Source of the DNA: Acholeplasmataceae bacterium UBA5617
Lineage (GTDB): Bacteria; Bacillota_I; Bacilli_A; Acholeplasmatales; Acholeplasmataceae
NCBI GenBank assembly: GCA_002424575.1
Contig: DIKN01000088.1
Location: 1 to 26,606 of the forward strand
DNA: 26,606 nt
Direction: 5' to 3'
Under the pieces are notes generated by a model. It searched no databases, had not been told where the DNA came from, and was given only the letters and a program-made list of their open reading frames with translations. Position 1 is the stretch's first letter, and the number at the start of each line of letters is the position of its first letter. Shown in pieces: positions 15,884-23,008 of the stretch. Both the position numbers and the translations under genes were made by a program.

Positions 15884-16536
15884 AACAAGCGATAGCCAAA
15901 TCCATAAATGGTTTCAATCTTTAGCTCTGGCATTTTATGACGTAGTCTTCTCAGTAAATCATCCACAACTCGGTCAGAACCATAATAGTTCTCACCCCAC
16001 ACATGCTTTAATATGTCTTCACGTGCGAATGCTTGATTAATATTTTTAATGAAAAATAGGAGAAGTTCAAACTCTTTATTGGTTAAATCGATCATCTGAT
16101 TTCCATCTCTGATTTCACGGCGTGTAACGTTGATCTCATATACACCATAGCGAACCATTTCTGAAACTTGTGTGTTTTGATGACGTTTTAAAACAGCCTT
16201 AACACGTAAAATCAATTCTCGTGGTGAGTAGGGTTTTGCAAGGTAGTCATCCGACCCTAATTCTAAGCCCATGATTTTATCCAAATCTTGGTCACGTGCA
16301 GATGTAAAAATGACGGCTGCCGGGTTATTTCTTTCCTTTAATGCTTTAATCAAATCATAACCGCTCACTTCACCGGTGAGCATGATGTCCAATATCCATA
16401 GATCAACCGCATCATTAATATGAAGCATCGCGCTTTCTCCATCGTGAAAAACCGTGGTTTCATACCCTTCACGCATCAAGTATTTTCGGATAATTTCTGC
16501 GAGATCTTTCTCGTCTTCAACAAAATAGATTTTCAT
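15880..16536 (-). CDS. OmpR/PhoB-family response regulator
   Basis: DNA-binding output of the two-component pair. The receiver domain (1-115) shows the acidic pocket Glu7-Asp8, phospho-acceptor Asp50 in LWILDIML, Ser79 in FTSARD and Lys101 in YLAKPYSPRE. The winged helix (about 125-218) has LTNKEFELLLFF, ILKHVWGENYYGSDRVVDDL and the terminal IYGFGYRLL. Length 218 is typical. It is the first gene of the operon, with its own extended -10 promoter. The targets are unknown; an inverted repeat next to its own promoter (16560-16585) could be an autoregulatory site. Confidence 0.95.
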   Translation of the reverse strand: MKIYFVEDEKDLAEIIRKYLMREGYETTVFHDGESAMLHINDAVDLWILDIMLTGEVSGYDLIKALKERNNPAAVIFTSARDQDLDKIMGLELGSDDYLAKPYSPRELILRVKAVLKRHQNTQVSEMVRYGVYEINVTRREIRDGNQMIDLTNKEFELLLFFIKNINQAFAREDILKHVWGENYYGSDRVVDDLLRRLRHKMPELKIETIYGFGYRLL

Positions 16537-16582
16537 GATTTACCTGCCTTTTTAAGTAAAATAAGCGCGCATGAGCACACTT

Positions 16583-16591
16583 ATTATACCA
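16583..16591 (-). promoter_or_regulatory. Extended -10 promoter of the two-component operon
   Basis: TGGTATAAT on the minus strand (TATAAT at 16583-16588). No good -35 hexamer is visible. A six-base inverted repeat AATAAG / CTTATT (16560-16565, 16580-16585) overlaps its downstream edge. Confidence 0.6.
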
Positions 16592-16679
16592 TATTGAAAC
16601 GATTAGGAGAGAAAAATGAGATACCTTCATCTTACCAAAACACTGTGTGATGTCCATGTTATTTTGGTGTGAAATTGTG

Positions 16680-17957
16680 TTATTTGATGACATCGACACG
16701 CATGTAGGGACGAAGGGCTTCGGGAACAGTGATTGTTCCATCCGCATTTTGATAATTTTCGATGATAGCAATCATCGTGCGTCCAACCGCTAAACCCGAA
16801 CCATTTAAGGTGTGCACCCATTCCGTTTTGGCATCTTTAGTGCGCTTGAAGCGGATATTAGCACGACGTGCCTGATAATCTTCAGCGTTCGAAATGGAAC
16901 CTATTTCACGATACATATGTTGTCCGGGCAACCACACTTCGATATCATAGGTCTTCGCCATACCAAAACCCATATCACCCGTCGATAGTGCAACCACACG
17001 GTAGGGTAAACCTAAACGCTTTAAGACTTCTTCAGAATTGAGTAACATTTTTTCGAGTTCATCATATGAATGTTCTGGTTTTGTGAATTTAATCAGTTCA
17101 ACCTTGTTGAATTGGTGCTGTCTTAAAATACCACGCGTATCACGCCCTGCAGAACCCGCTTCTGAGCGGAAAGCTGTGGTGTAGGACACATACGTTATGG
17201 GTAGAGATTCGCCATCAAGAATTTCATCGCGGTATAAATTGATGGTGGGGACTTCAGCTGTGGGGTTTAAATACCATGAATTCTCACCTGCAACAACTTT
17301 AAATGCATCATCTTTAAACTTAGGAAATTGACCGGTAGCAAACATGCTTTTCTCATTCACGATATAAGGAGGTATCACTTCGGTGTAGCCGTGTTCGTAG
17401 GTATGCAAGTCCATCATAAATTGGATTAATGAACGTTCGAGACGAGCACCTAATCCTTTATCGACAACAAAACGTGTTCCCGTGATTTTAGCTGCCCGTT
17501 CAAAATCAAGAATACCCAAGGATTCGCCCAGTGCAATGTGATCTTTGATGGGAAAATCAAAAACGCGTGGTGTTCCCACTTTTTTGATTTCAATATTGGC
17601 TGTATCATCCTTTCCAACAGGCACACTTGCATGCGGAAGATTAGGTGTAATCGCTAATAGGTCGTTAATCTTTTCTTCAATCGCTTTCAACTCATCATCG
17701 AGCGCTTTGATGTCGTCACCTAAATGAGCTACTTCATTTAAAATGGCTGTTGCATCACCTTTTTGTCTTTTTATTTCACCAATTTTTTTGGATGCATCAT
17801 TGCGCATCGCCTTTTTGGCTTCAACATCAAGAATGATTGTTTTTCTTCGATTATATAAGTCTCGAATCTCATAAAGATAGGTGAAATCGCCGTTTCGATT
17901 GGATAATCGTTTCACCACATCATCGATATTTTCTACCACAAATCTTAAATCTAACAT
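16680..17957 (-). CDS. serS: Seryl-tRNA synthetase
   Basis: Class II synthetase charging tRNA-Ser. The N-terminal coiled-coil arm that grips the long variable arm of tRNA-Ser spans about residues 30-105. The core shows TAEVP (233-237), motif 2 FRSEAGSAGRDTRG (263-276) and motif 3 near the C terminus (GRTMIAIIENYQ ... VPEALRPYM). 425 residues is the normal length. AAGGAGG lies seven bases before the ATG at 17957. It is controlled by the T-box leader upstream. No terminator is obvious after its TAA stop, so read-through into the two-component operon is possible. Confidence 0.97.
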   Translation of the reverse strand: MLDLRFVVENIDDVVKRLSNRNGDFTYLYEIRDLYNRRKTIILDVEAKKAMRNDASKKIGEIKRQKGDATAILNEVAHLGDDIKALDDELKAIEEKINDLLAITPNLPHASVPVGKDDTANIEIKKVGTPRVFDFPIKDHIALGESLGILDFERAAKITGTRFVVDKGLGARLERSLIQFMMDLHTYEHGYTEVIPPYIVNEKSMFATGQFPKFKDDAFKVVAGENSWYLNPTAEVPTINLYRDEILDGESLPITYVSYTTAFRSEAGSAGRDTRGILRQHQFNKVELIKFTKPEHSYDELEKMLLNSEEVLKRLGLPYRVVALSTGDMGFGMAKTYDIEVWLPGQHMYREIGSISNAEDYQARRANIRFKRTKDAKTEWVHTLNGSGLAVGRTMIAIIENYQNADGTITVPEALRPYMRVDVIK

Positions 17958-17969
17958 TGTTATTCCTCC

Positions 17970-18184
17970 TTAAAAATATAAAACGCCCTCAGCATGCTAA
18001 GGACGTGTTCACGCGGTGCCACCTTAGTTCTAGATTAACTCTAGCCCTCAACATCTTTAACGCAGACATACGGGCGTGATTAGCGCCACTTCGAAGTGGA
18101 TTTCATGCATATGTTCGTCGTGCTCGCACCAACCGCACGCTCTCTGGATGAACATAAAGCATTACTTGTCTTCTTTATCGTGTT
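17970..18184 (-). promoter_or_regulatory. T-box riboswitch leader of serS (serine, specifier UCC)
   Basis: This leader senses uncharged tRNA-Ser and permits transcription of serS. The T-box core AAGGTGGCACCGCG is at 18012-18025. It is flanked by CTAAGG and CCTTAG, which pair to form the antiterminator. Alternatively CCTTAG joins the terminator stem CGTCCTTAG / CTGAGGGCG (17984-18005), followed by TTTTATATTTTT. That stem pairs fully only as minus-strand RNA, through G-U pairs. In Stem I, AGTA (18163-18166) and GAA form the loop-E pattern next to the specifier loop, followed by the codon TCC (18098-18100) and a purine, which reads Ser as expected. Confidence 0.93.
17972..18005 (-). terminator. 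T-box regulated terminator of serS
   Basis: Nine-base-pair stem (17984-17992 with 17997-18005, three G-U pairs in the minus-strand RNA), loop CATG, then a T-rich tail. It competes with the antiterminator for the CCTTAG segment. It may also stop read-through from galU, which has no terminator of its own. Confidence 0.88.
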
Positions 18185-18190
18185 ATTCTT

Positions 18191-18219
18191 ATTATACGGT
18201 GATTCATTCAAAAAGTAAA
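18191..18219 (-). promoter_or_regulatory. Promoter of serS
   Basis: TATAAT (18191-18196) and TTTACT (18214-18219) with a 17-base spacer, minus strand. It begins seven bases after the galU stop codon and starts transcription near 18184, at the head of the T-box. Confidence 0.65.
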
Positions 18220-18225
18220 GATGGT

Positions 18226-19092
18226 TTACTTGGCCTTTCGATTGATTAATGCTTGTAAATCTTCTTTGATTTCGTCCTTTTCAAGACCAAAATCGAGAAT
18301 AGCTTCGATATAGTCGATCTTGTTTCCGACATCATATCGTTTGCCTTGAATATCGTAAGCGTAAACTTTTTCGGTAGCCATAAGTCTTAAAATAGCATCT
18401 GTAAGTTGGATCTCGTTGCCTGCACCACGGGTTTGATTTTTTAAATAATCAAAAATACCCGGTGTAAGAATATAACGGCCACCGATGGCTGAACGTGAGG
18501 GTGCGTCTTCAACTTTGGGCTTTTCAACAACACCTTTGAGTTCAACAATCGGACCTTTTTGATTGTCTTTGGGGATACAAATGCCATATTTCGATGTGTT
18601 CTTCAGTTCAACTTCCATCGTTCCCAACACCGTTGAACCCACTTTTTCATAGACTTCTGCAAGTTGTTTAATCGCCGGTTTATCTTTTCCAATATACATA
18701 TCGTCGCCCAAAAGAACAGCGAAGGGTTCACCACTGATGAACGCTTCAGCTTGGAGAACGGCATGACCTAGACCGAGCTGTTCTCGTTGACGAATGTAGT
18801 GAATGTTAGCACCCACACCAATATTTCGAACCAAACCGTACTCATAGTGCTTATTTTTTTGTAACAGGATGGTCTCGAGTTCGATGTTATAGTCGAAGTA
18901 ATCAATGATCGCATTTTTGTTGGAGCTGACGATGAGTAAAATGTCGGTCATACCACTTTCAATCGCTTCATTGACAATATACTCAATGGTTGGATGATCG
19001 ATGATGGGTAGTAGCTCCTTAGGTAATGCTTTGGTGATGGGAAGAAATCGTGTGCCATATCCGGCAGCGGGAATGACCGCTTTTTTAATCAT
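18226..19092 (-). CDS. galU: UTP--glucose-1-phosphate uridylyltransferase
   Basis: Makes UDP-glucose from UTP and glucose 1-phosphate, the donor for glycolipids, teichoic or lipoteichoic anchors and capsules. The nucleotide-binding motif AAGYGTRFLPITKALPKE (9-26), the metal-binding LLGDDMY (127-133) and the sugar-binding VVEKP followed by AIGGRYIL are all present. 288 residues is the normal length. AAGGAGG precedes the ATG. The start lies inside the last eight bases of popT, so the two genes form one unit. No terminator separates it from the serS promoter. The context suggests a role in envelope glycolipid or polymer synthesis. Confidence 0.95.
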   Translation of the reverse strand: MIKKAVIPAAGYGTRFLPITKALPKELLPIIDHPTIEYIVNEAIESGMTDILLIVSSNKNAIIDYFDYNIELETILLQKNKHYEYGLVRNIGVGANIHYIRQREQLGLGHAVLQAEAFISGEPFAVLLGDDMYIGKDKPAIKQLAEVYEKVGSTVLGTMEVELKNTSKYGICIPKDNQKGPIVELKGVVEKPKVEDAPSRSAIGGRYILTPGIFDYLKNQTRGAGNEIQLTDAILRLMATEKVYAYDIQGKRYDVGNKIDYIEAILDFGLEKDEIKEDLQALINRKAK

Positions 19093-19972
19093 GTGAAACC
19101 TCCTTGATATGATCTTTCGTTGATAGAATATATGTCAAGGTAAATCCTGCTAAGAGAAGGATTCCTCCGATGACCCAGTTGATCCAATGGGTTTGAAAAA
19201 CATTATTTTCAGTTGATGATTGTAGCTCAAATAGAATATTGAATGGTGAGATCAAGATAATCCCTAAAACTGCCATATAAAAGTGAAGTCGATAATGCAT
19301 TAAAATCTGATACATGAGTTTCCCCATGACAATCATTCCAACAAGAACACCTAAAGCAAGAATGAGTAACATCGGAATGGATGAGGCTATACCGCTAAAG
19401 TTTAAGGTGACAATTGCAACTGCAACATCATCGACCAAACCAATCAGTAGGTGGAAATATCCGAGCGCCATGAGCAGGGTTGCTGCTGAAAGTCCTGGGG
19501 TAATCAAGGATGCTGCTGTGATGAATCCAATCACAAAGATGGCGAGATAATAGGTCCAATCAGATGCGGATGCGCTGGCTTCTTGAACGAATAAGAAGAG
19601 TACCATGAAAACCATCGCTAAGATCAAGGTGACGATGTGATGCCATGTTTTCTTTTTGTCTTTGGTCTCTTTGGTAACACTGGGGATGGATCCTAAAATA
19701 AAACCAATAAAGAGAAGTGTAAACGGAATCGGAAAGTTTTCAAATAAGAGTTTGATGAAAAGAAACCCAATGAGATACCCCAAAGCAACTCCCACGATGT
19801 ACTGCCATACAGAAAGAATAGCTTTGATGGGATGTTTCGTAAATTGGTTTAATGCGGTGATTAAATCTTGATAAATATTTAAGATGGTTGCTACCATCGA
19901 ACCCGAAATACCCGGTAAGATACTTCCTAATCCGACAAGTGAACCTTTCGCCATTTTCAGTAGGTTGTTCAT
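19085..19972 (-). CDS. popT: DUF368 membrane protein, PopT-type undecaprenyl phosphate translocase
   Basis: A polytopic membrane protein of 295 residues with about 8-10 hydrophobic segments. It shows the DUF368 pattern of two related re-entrant motifs, LGSILPGISGSMVATILNIY (15-34) and SLITPGLSAATLLMALGYFH (154-173). DUF368 proteins have been shown in other bacteria to return undecaprenyl phosphate from the outer to the inner face of the membrane (PopT). AAGGAG lies five bases before the ATG; TATACT at 19994-19999 is a possible -10. It is co-transcribed with galU and divergent from uppP, whose product makes its substrate. The family call is firm; the transport role rests on homologues and context. 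Confidence 0.88.
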   Translation of the reverse strand: MNNLLKMAKGSLVGLGSILPGISGSMVATILNIYQDLITALNQFTKHPIKAILSVWQYIVGVALGYLIGFLFIKLLFENFPIPFTLLFIGFILGSIPSVTKETKDKKKTWHHIVTLILAMVFMVLFLFVQEASASASDWTYYLAIFVIGFITAASLITPGLSAATLLMALGYFHLLIGLVDDVAVAIVTLNFSGIASSIPMLLILALGVLVGMIVMGKLMYQILMHYRLHFYMAVLGIILISPFNILFELQSSTENNVFQTHWINWVIGGILLLAGFTLTYILSTKDHIKEVSHD

Positions 19973-19993
19973 AGATACTCCTTATCTATTTTT

Positions 19994-19999
19994 AGTATA
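19994..19999 (-). promoter_or_regulatory. Possible -10 element of the popT-galU operon
   Basis: TATACT on the minus strand, 22 bases before the popT ATG. The -35 region is weak (ATGATT at 17 bases). Confidence 0.35.
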
Positions 20000-20059
20000 C
20001 CTTACTTTATAGAAAAATCATTTCGTTGACCTTTCACCCATGGGGGATTGTTACCATTT

Positions 20060-20093
20060 TAGCATATTTATTCCCTCTTGAGTATGCTATAAT
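20060..20093 (+). promoter_or_regulatory. uppP promoter with inverted repeat
   Basis: TGCTATAAT on the plus strand (TATAAT at 20088-20093), an extended -10. The seven-base repeat TAGCATA (20060-20066) / TATGCTA (20083-20089) spans the spacer and enters the -10, a typical repressor-operator position. Transcription would start near 20100, leaving a leader of about nine bases and only a partial ribosome site (GGTGAT). Confidence 0.6.
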
Positions 20094-20108
20094 GAATACG
20101 GTGATAAC

Positions 20109-20918
20109 ATGGATCAATTCATAGAAATAATCAAGTACATCGTGCTCGGTATTATTCAAGGCATCACAGAGATTTTTCCCATTTCGAGTAGTGGTCATTT
20201 AACATTGTTCAGTCATTTATTCAAGATGGATATGGATGCTTTTCCAACATTCCTCATGATCACGAACACGGGATCTTTTTTAGCTCTTCTCTATTTTTTT
20301 AGAAAAGATGTCGGTCAACTTTTTAAAGGTACGTTTTGTTATCTGATCAGAAAAGATGAAACCGGAAAAGATGATTTTATTTACGTTCTTAAGTTGATTG
20401 TTGCTGTTATTCCCGTCGGTATTGCAGGTATTTTGATTAAAAATTACTTGCCAAATGATCCTCTTACAGCAGGATTTGCACTGATCATCACCTCTGCACT
20501 TCTTTTCTATGTTTACAAACAAAGAGATATACAGTGGAAAAACGATGTGACGTGGCAAAATGCCATCGTCATTGGTGCATTTCAGATGTTTGCCATTTTT
20601 CCTGGTATTTCGCGAAGTGGAATCACCATTTCTGGTGGTTTAACACAAAAAATCGAACTCAAAAAAGTGTTGCGCTTTTCTTTCTTAAGTTACTTGGTGA
20701 TTTCAGTTCCCGTATCACTTTTAGGTTTATATGATGCCCTTCAAACCAACGAATCTATCAACTATGTAGGTTATTCTCTCGCATTTGTCATGAGTTTTGT
20801 TTTCAGTCTGATCGCCGTACGTTTTCTTTATCATTATGTCAAGGTCAAGAATTTAATCTATTTTGCAGTATATTGCTTCGTGGTTGGTCTTCTCTCGATT
20901 ATCTTGTACCTCATATAA
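20109..20918 (+). CDS. uppP: Undecaprenyl-diphosphatase (BacA/UppP)
   Basis: Integral membrane phosphatase that converts undecaprenyl diphosphate to undecaprenyl phosphate on the outer membrane face, recycling the lipid carrier; in other bacteria extra copies give bacitracin tolerance. The active-site (E/Q)xxxE motif is Gln17-Glu21 in IIQGITEIFPISSSGHL (15-31). The second motif FPGISRSG (164-171) carries the catalytic Arg169. Hydrophobic segments span the rest. 269 residues is normal. It is one of two plus-strand genes, divergent from popT, and is followed by two terminators. Its leader is very short with a weak ribosome site, which may limit expression. Confidence 0.95.
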   Translation: MDQFIEIIKYIVLGIIQGITEIFPISSSGHLTLFSHLFKMDMDAFPTFLMITNTGSFLALLYFFRKDVGQLFKGTFCYLIRKDETGKDDFIYVLKLIVAVIPVGIAGILIKNYLPNDPLTAGFALIITSALLFYVYKQRDIQWKNDVTWQNAIVIGAFQMFAIFPGISRSGITISGGLTQKIELKKVLRFSFLSYLVISVPVSLLGLYDALQTNESINYVGYSLAFVMSFVFSLIAVRFLYHYVKVKNLIYFAVYCFVVGLLSIILYLI

Positions 20919-20937
20919 GCCCACTTGGGCTTTTTTT
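20917..20937 (+). terminator. Rho-independent terminator of uppP
   Basis: AAGCCC-ACTT-GGGCTT followed by T through 20937. It starts within the uppP stop codon. Confidence 0.9.
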
Positions 20938-20944
20938 GATCATG

Positions 20945-20973
20945 AAAAAAGGAACTTGATGAAAGTTCCTTTT
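20945..20973 (-). terminator. Bidirectional terminator between uppP and the 20979-21449 gene
   Basis: AAAAGGAACTT (20947-20957) pairs with AAGTTCCTTTT (20963-20973) around GATGA. On the minus strand it is followed by a run of T (complement of 20945-20950), and on the plus strand it ends in TTTT. It ends the minus-strand unknown gene and backs up the uppP terminator. Confidence 0.85.
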
Positions 20974-20978
20974 GTTTC

Positions 20979-21449
20979 TTATAAACTTACCGATGTATTT
21001 AAATCAACATGCTCAAAGGGTTTCAAGGTGACGAGTGGTCGATCAAACATATTTGCATTATTGATGATCTTTTTAAGCACATCATCGTGTGTCGAGTAGA
21101 CTTGAATCGAATTATGATCAACAATTTTAAGTGCTAAGTCATAATGACCTTCAACCAAATCTTTAAACGTTTGGATATGCTTTTTACGTATCGCTTTGTT
21201 TCGCACGTAGAGCGCTAAATTTTCAATCTGTTCATGATCGTCTTCGGTTTCTAAGAATCGTTTTTTTGCATCCTCGGAGGATACAGGACGTTGTTGTTCT
21301 AAGTATTCCCAATCGGGATGAAGGAAAAATTCTTTTCTCGCTTCAAAGTGGCCTACTTCAAACTGATAATCGGAAAAGTCAATACCGCTGAGGAGTGTTT
21401 TTAGAATATTTTTTTCTGATCCTTGAAACGCTAAGTAAATACCCTGCAT
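20979..21449 (-). CDS. Uncharacterised protein, 156 residues
   Basis: I do not recognise this protein. It appears soluble, with no signal peptide or membrane segment. The N-terminal half holds MQGIYLAFQG, a PDWEYLEQQRPVSSEDAKKRF stretch and an acidic segment (ETEDDHEQIE). It then has a basic helix-like patch (VRNKAIRKKHIQTFKDL) and ends in a beta-like tail. It is probably a small alpha/beta domain. AGAGG is nine bases before the ATG at 21449 but directly abuts the ATG at 21458, so I choose the former. It is a single-gene unit with a strong terminator after it and a perfect 16-base palindrome 29-44 bases before its start. Reality as a gene is supported by ribosome site, terminator and length. 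Confidence 0.8.
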   Translation of the reverse strand: MQGIYLAFQGSEKNILKTLLSGIDFSDYQFEVGHFEARKEFFLHPDWEYLEQQRPVSSEDAKKRFLETEDDHEQIENLALYVRNKAIRKKHIQTFKDLVEGHYDLALKIVDHNSIQVYSTHDDVLKKIINNANMFDRPLVTLKPFEHVDLNTSVSL

Positions 21450-21477
21450 GGTGATCATCCTCTCTTTCGATTACACT

Positions 21478-21493
21478 ATCATGTTAACATGAT
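21478..21493. repeat. Perfect 16-base palindrome before the unknown gene
   Basis: ATCATGTTAACATGAT reads the same on both strands. It sits 29-44 bases upstream of the ATG at 21449, where a promoter would be expected, and so could be an operator. Confidence 0.7.
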
Positions 21494-21509
21494 GATCAAA
21501 CGTTGAACA

Positions 21510-21523
21510 GGGCGTATACGCCC
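21510..21523. repeat. Perfect 14-base palindrome after the sugar operon
   Basis: GGGCGTATACGCCC, 28 bases past the stop of the transporter gene. It could fold as GGGCG-TATA-CGCCC but lacks a T-run on either strand, so it is not a normal terminator. Confidence 0.7.
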
Positions 21524-21550
21524 CATTCGACATGCACTTGATGAAAATGA

Positions 21551-23008
21551 TTACGCGTTATTTTCAATTCGCTTCATAAGATCGTCGGTGATCTTTTGAT
21601 ACATTTTAGCATCGATACGATACTTCCATCGGTAAATGACATAGGAAATAATGATCAAGATGAGTGGCAAGATAATCATCGCAGATCGAAGTTGTAATAA
21701 CATCTCCGGTGTTACATTGGATGCAATGAGGGCGCGTGATTGTTCGGTTGTCATGTTGGGGTTAAGACGGCGCGCTGTAGTCAAAGGATTGATGACGCCT
21801 TCGTTAAGTCCTGACATAGCCAGTGTAATCGAGACAACAAAAACTTGAACTGATGTCGCAAGTTTCGTCACAAAGGGATTGATAGCAAAAACGATGGATT
21901 CATTGCGTGTTCCTAATTTCCATTGACCATATTCAATGGTATCTGCGAGCATGACAAGCACGAGGACTTGAATAAACCCTTGACCGCTGAAGAGCACTAA
22001 ACCAGCTAAACCGATGAAAAGCATATTGAGGGGGAGTATATATCCTACGCTCATGAATATGATATAGCCGATTGCAATCATTGCTACCGATATGGTGAAA
22101 AGCATCTTCCGTGTCATCTTCTTCATGATGATGGGGAACGTGATAAGCGCAGTCAATTGGCTGATTGCTAAGATTGCTGAGAAAATGGTGAATTCAGCGC
22201 CCCCGTATTTATTGAAGTCATAGTTAAAAAAATAAATGCCTAAAGCTGTGGTGATGAAGTAACCACAATTAAAGAGAAAGATGGCTACAATGATGACTAA
22301 GAGTTGATCATTCTTAAAAATAACACGTACCATATCTTTTAGAGTAGACTTCTTTGTATCTGCTTCAGCGATTTTATTTTTAGGTTGTTTAACAAAGATG
22401 AACAGTATGATTTGTGAAATCACAAAGATGATAGCAATCACAATCGCGATGATGGAGAATGATTGAATGGGACCAACACTCGCATTTTGATAAATAATGG
22501 GGACAAGAGCGATCGTTATAAACATCCCAACACTCGCAAAAATACGTGCTAAAGACCCAATAGATTCGCGTTCTTTAGGATTCGTTGTAAAACTGGGATA
22601 CATCGACCAGTAAGAGATATCGTTCATGGTGAATGTCATACCTGATAAAACATATAAGATACCAAAAACCCAAATAAAGGCTGTTCCACTTAAACCTAAA
22701 TCCTGAAATAAGAGGACAAAGATGATCGCTGATGAAAGTGCTCCAATGAGGATCCAAGGTTTAAATTTGCCGTATTTTGATTGGGTGTTATCGACAATCG
22801 TTCCCATCATCGGATCGTTGATGGCATCCCAAATGCGTGAGACTGCGATGATGGTTCCCACAGCAATCAATTGCCAGTTGGGTAAACCTAGAGCATCGGT
22901 TAAAAAGACGATGAGAAAGTTCGCGTAGAGGGCATACATCATGTCTCTACCCATACCACTCATGGCATAAACATACTTCGTTTGCTTGCTGATGTTGAAT
23001 TCATTCAT
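21551..23008 (-). CDS. GPH-family glycoside:cation symporter (MelB-like)
   Basis: A 12-helix MFS carrier of the glycoside-pentoside-hexuronide family. The cation-site motif WDAINDPMMGTIVDNTQSKY (60-79) in helix 2 and the following cytoplasmic loop GKFKPWILIG are diagnostic. A long cytoplasmic loop rich in Lys near the middle (QPKNKIAEADTKKSTLKDM) fits. 485 residues is normal. The ATG overlaps the TGA of the GH3 gene by ATGA, so translation is coupled; its own ribosome site is poor. As the last gene of GH2-GH3-carrier, it should import the glycoside that the two hydrolases cut. The sugar and the coupling ion are not determined. Confidence 0.92.
   Translation of the reverse strand: MNEFNISKQTKYVYAMSGMGRDMMYALYANFLIVFLTDALGLPNWQLIAVGTIIAVSRIWDAINDPMMGTIVDNTQSKYGKFKPWILIGALSSAIIFVLLFQDLGLSGTAFIWVFGILYVLSGMTFTMNDISYWSMYPSFTTNPKERESIGSLARIFASVGMFITIALVPIIYQNASVGPIQSFSIIAIVIAIIFVISQIILFIFVKQPKNKIAEADTKKSTLKDMVRVIFKNDQLLVIIVAIFLFNCGYFITTALGIYFFNYDFNKYGGAEFTIFSAILAISQLTALITFPIIMKKMTRKMLFTISVAMIAIGYIIFMSVGYILPLNMLFIGLAGLVLFSGQGFIQVLVLVMLADTIEYGQWKLGTRNESIVFAINPFVTKLATSVQVFVVSITLAMSGLNEGVINPLTTARRLNPNMTTEQSRALIASNVTPEMLLQLRSAMIILPLILIIISYVIYRWKYRIDAKMYQKITDDLMKRIENNA

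Noticed and set aside
18087..18100. CCACTTCGAAGTGG as an independent palindromic operator
   Set aside because: It lies in the serS T-box, where the left arm holds the specifier codon and the lower Stem I strand; RNA folding explains it better.
21510..21523. Rho-independent terminator of the sugar operon
   Set aside because: The stem is GC-rich but no T-run follows on either strand.
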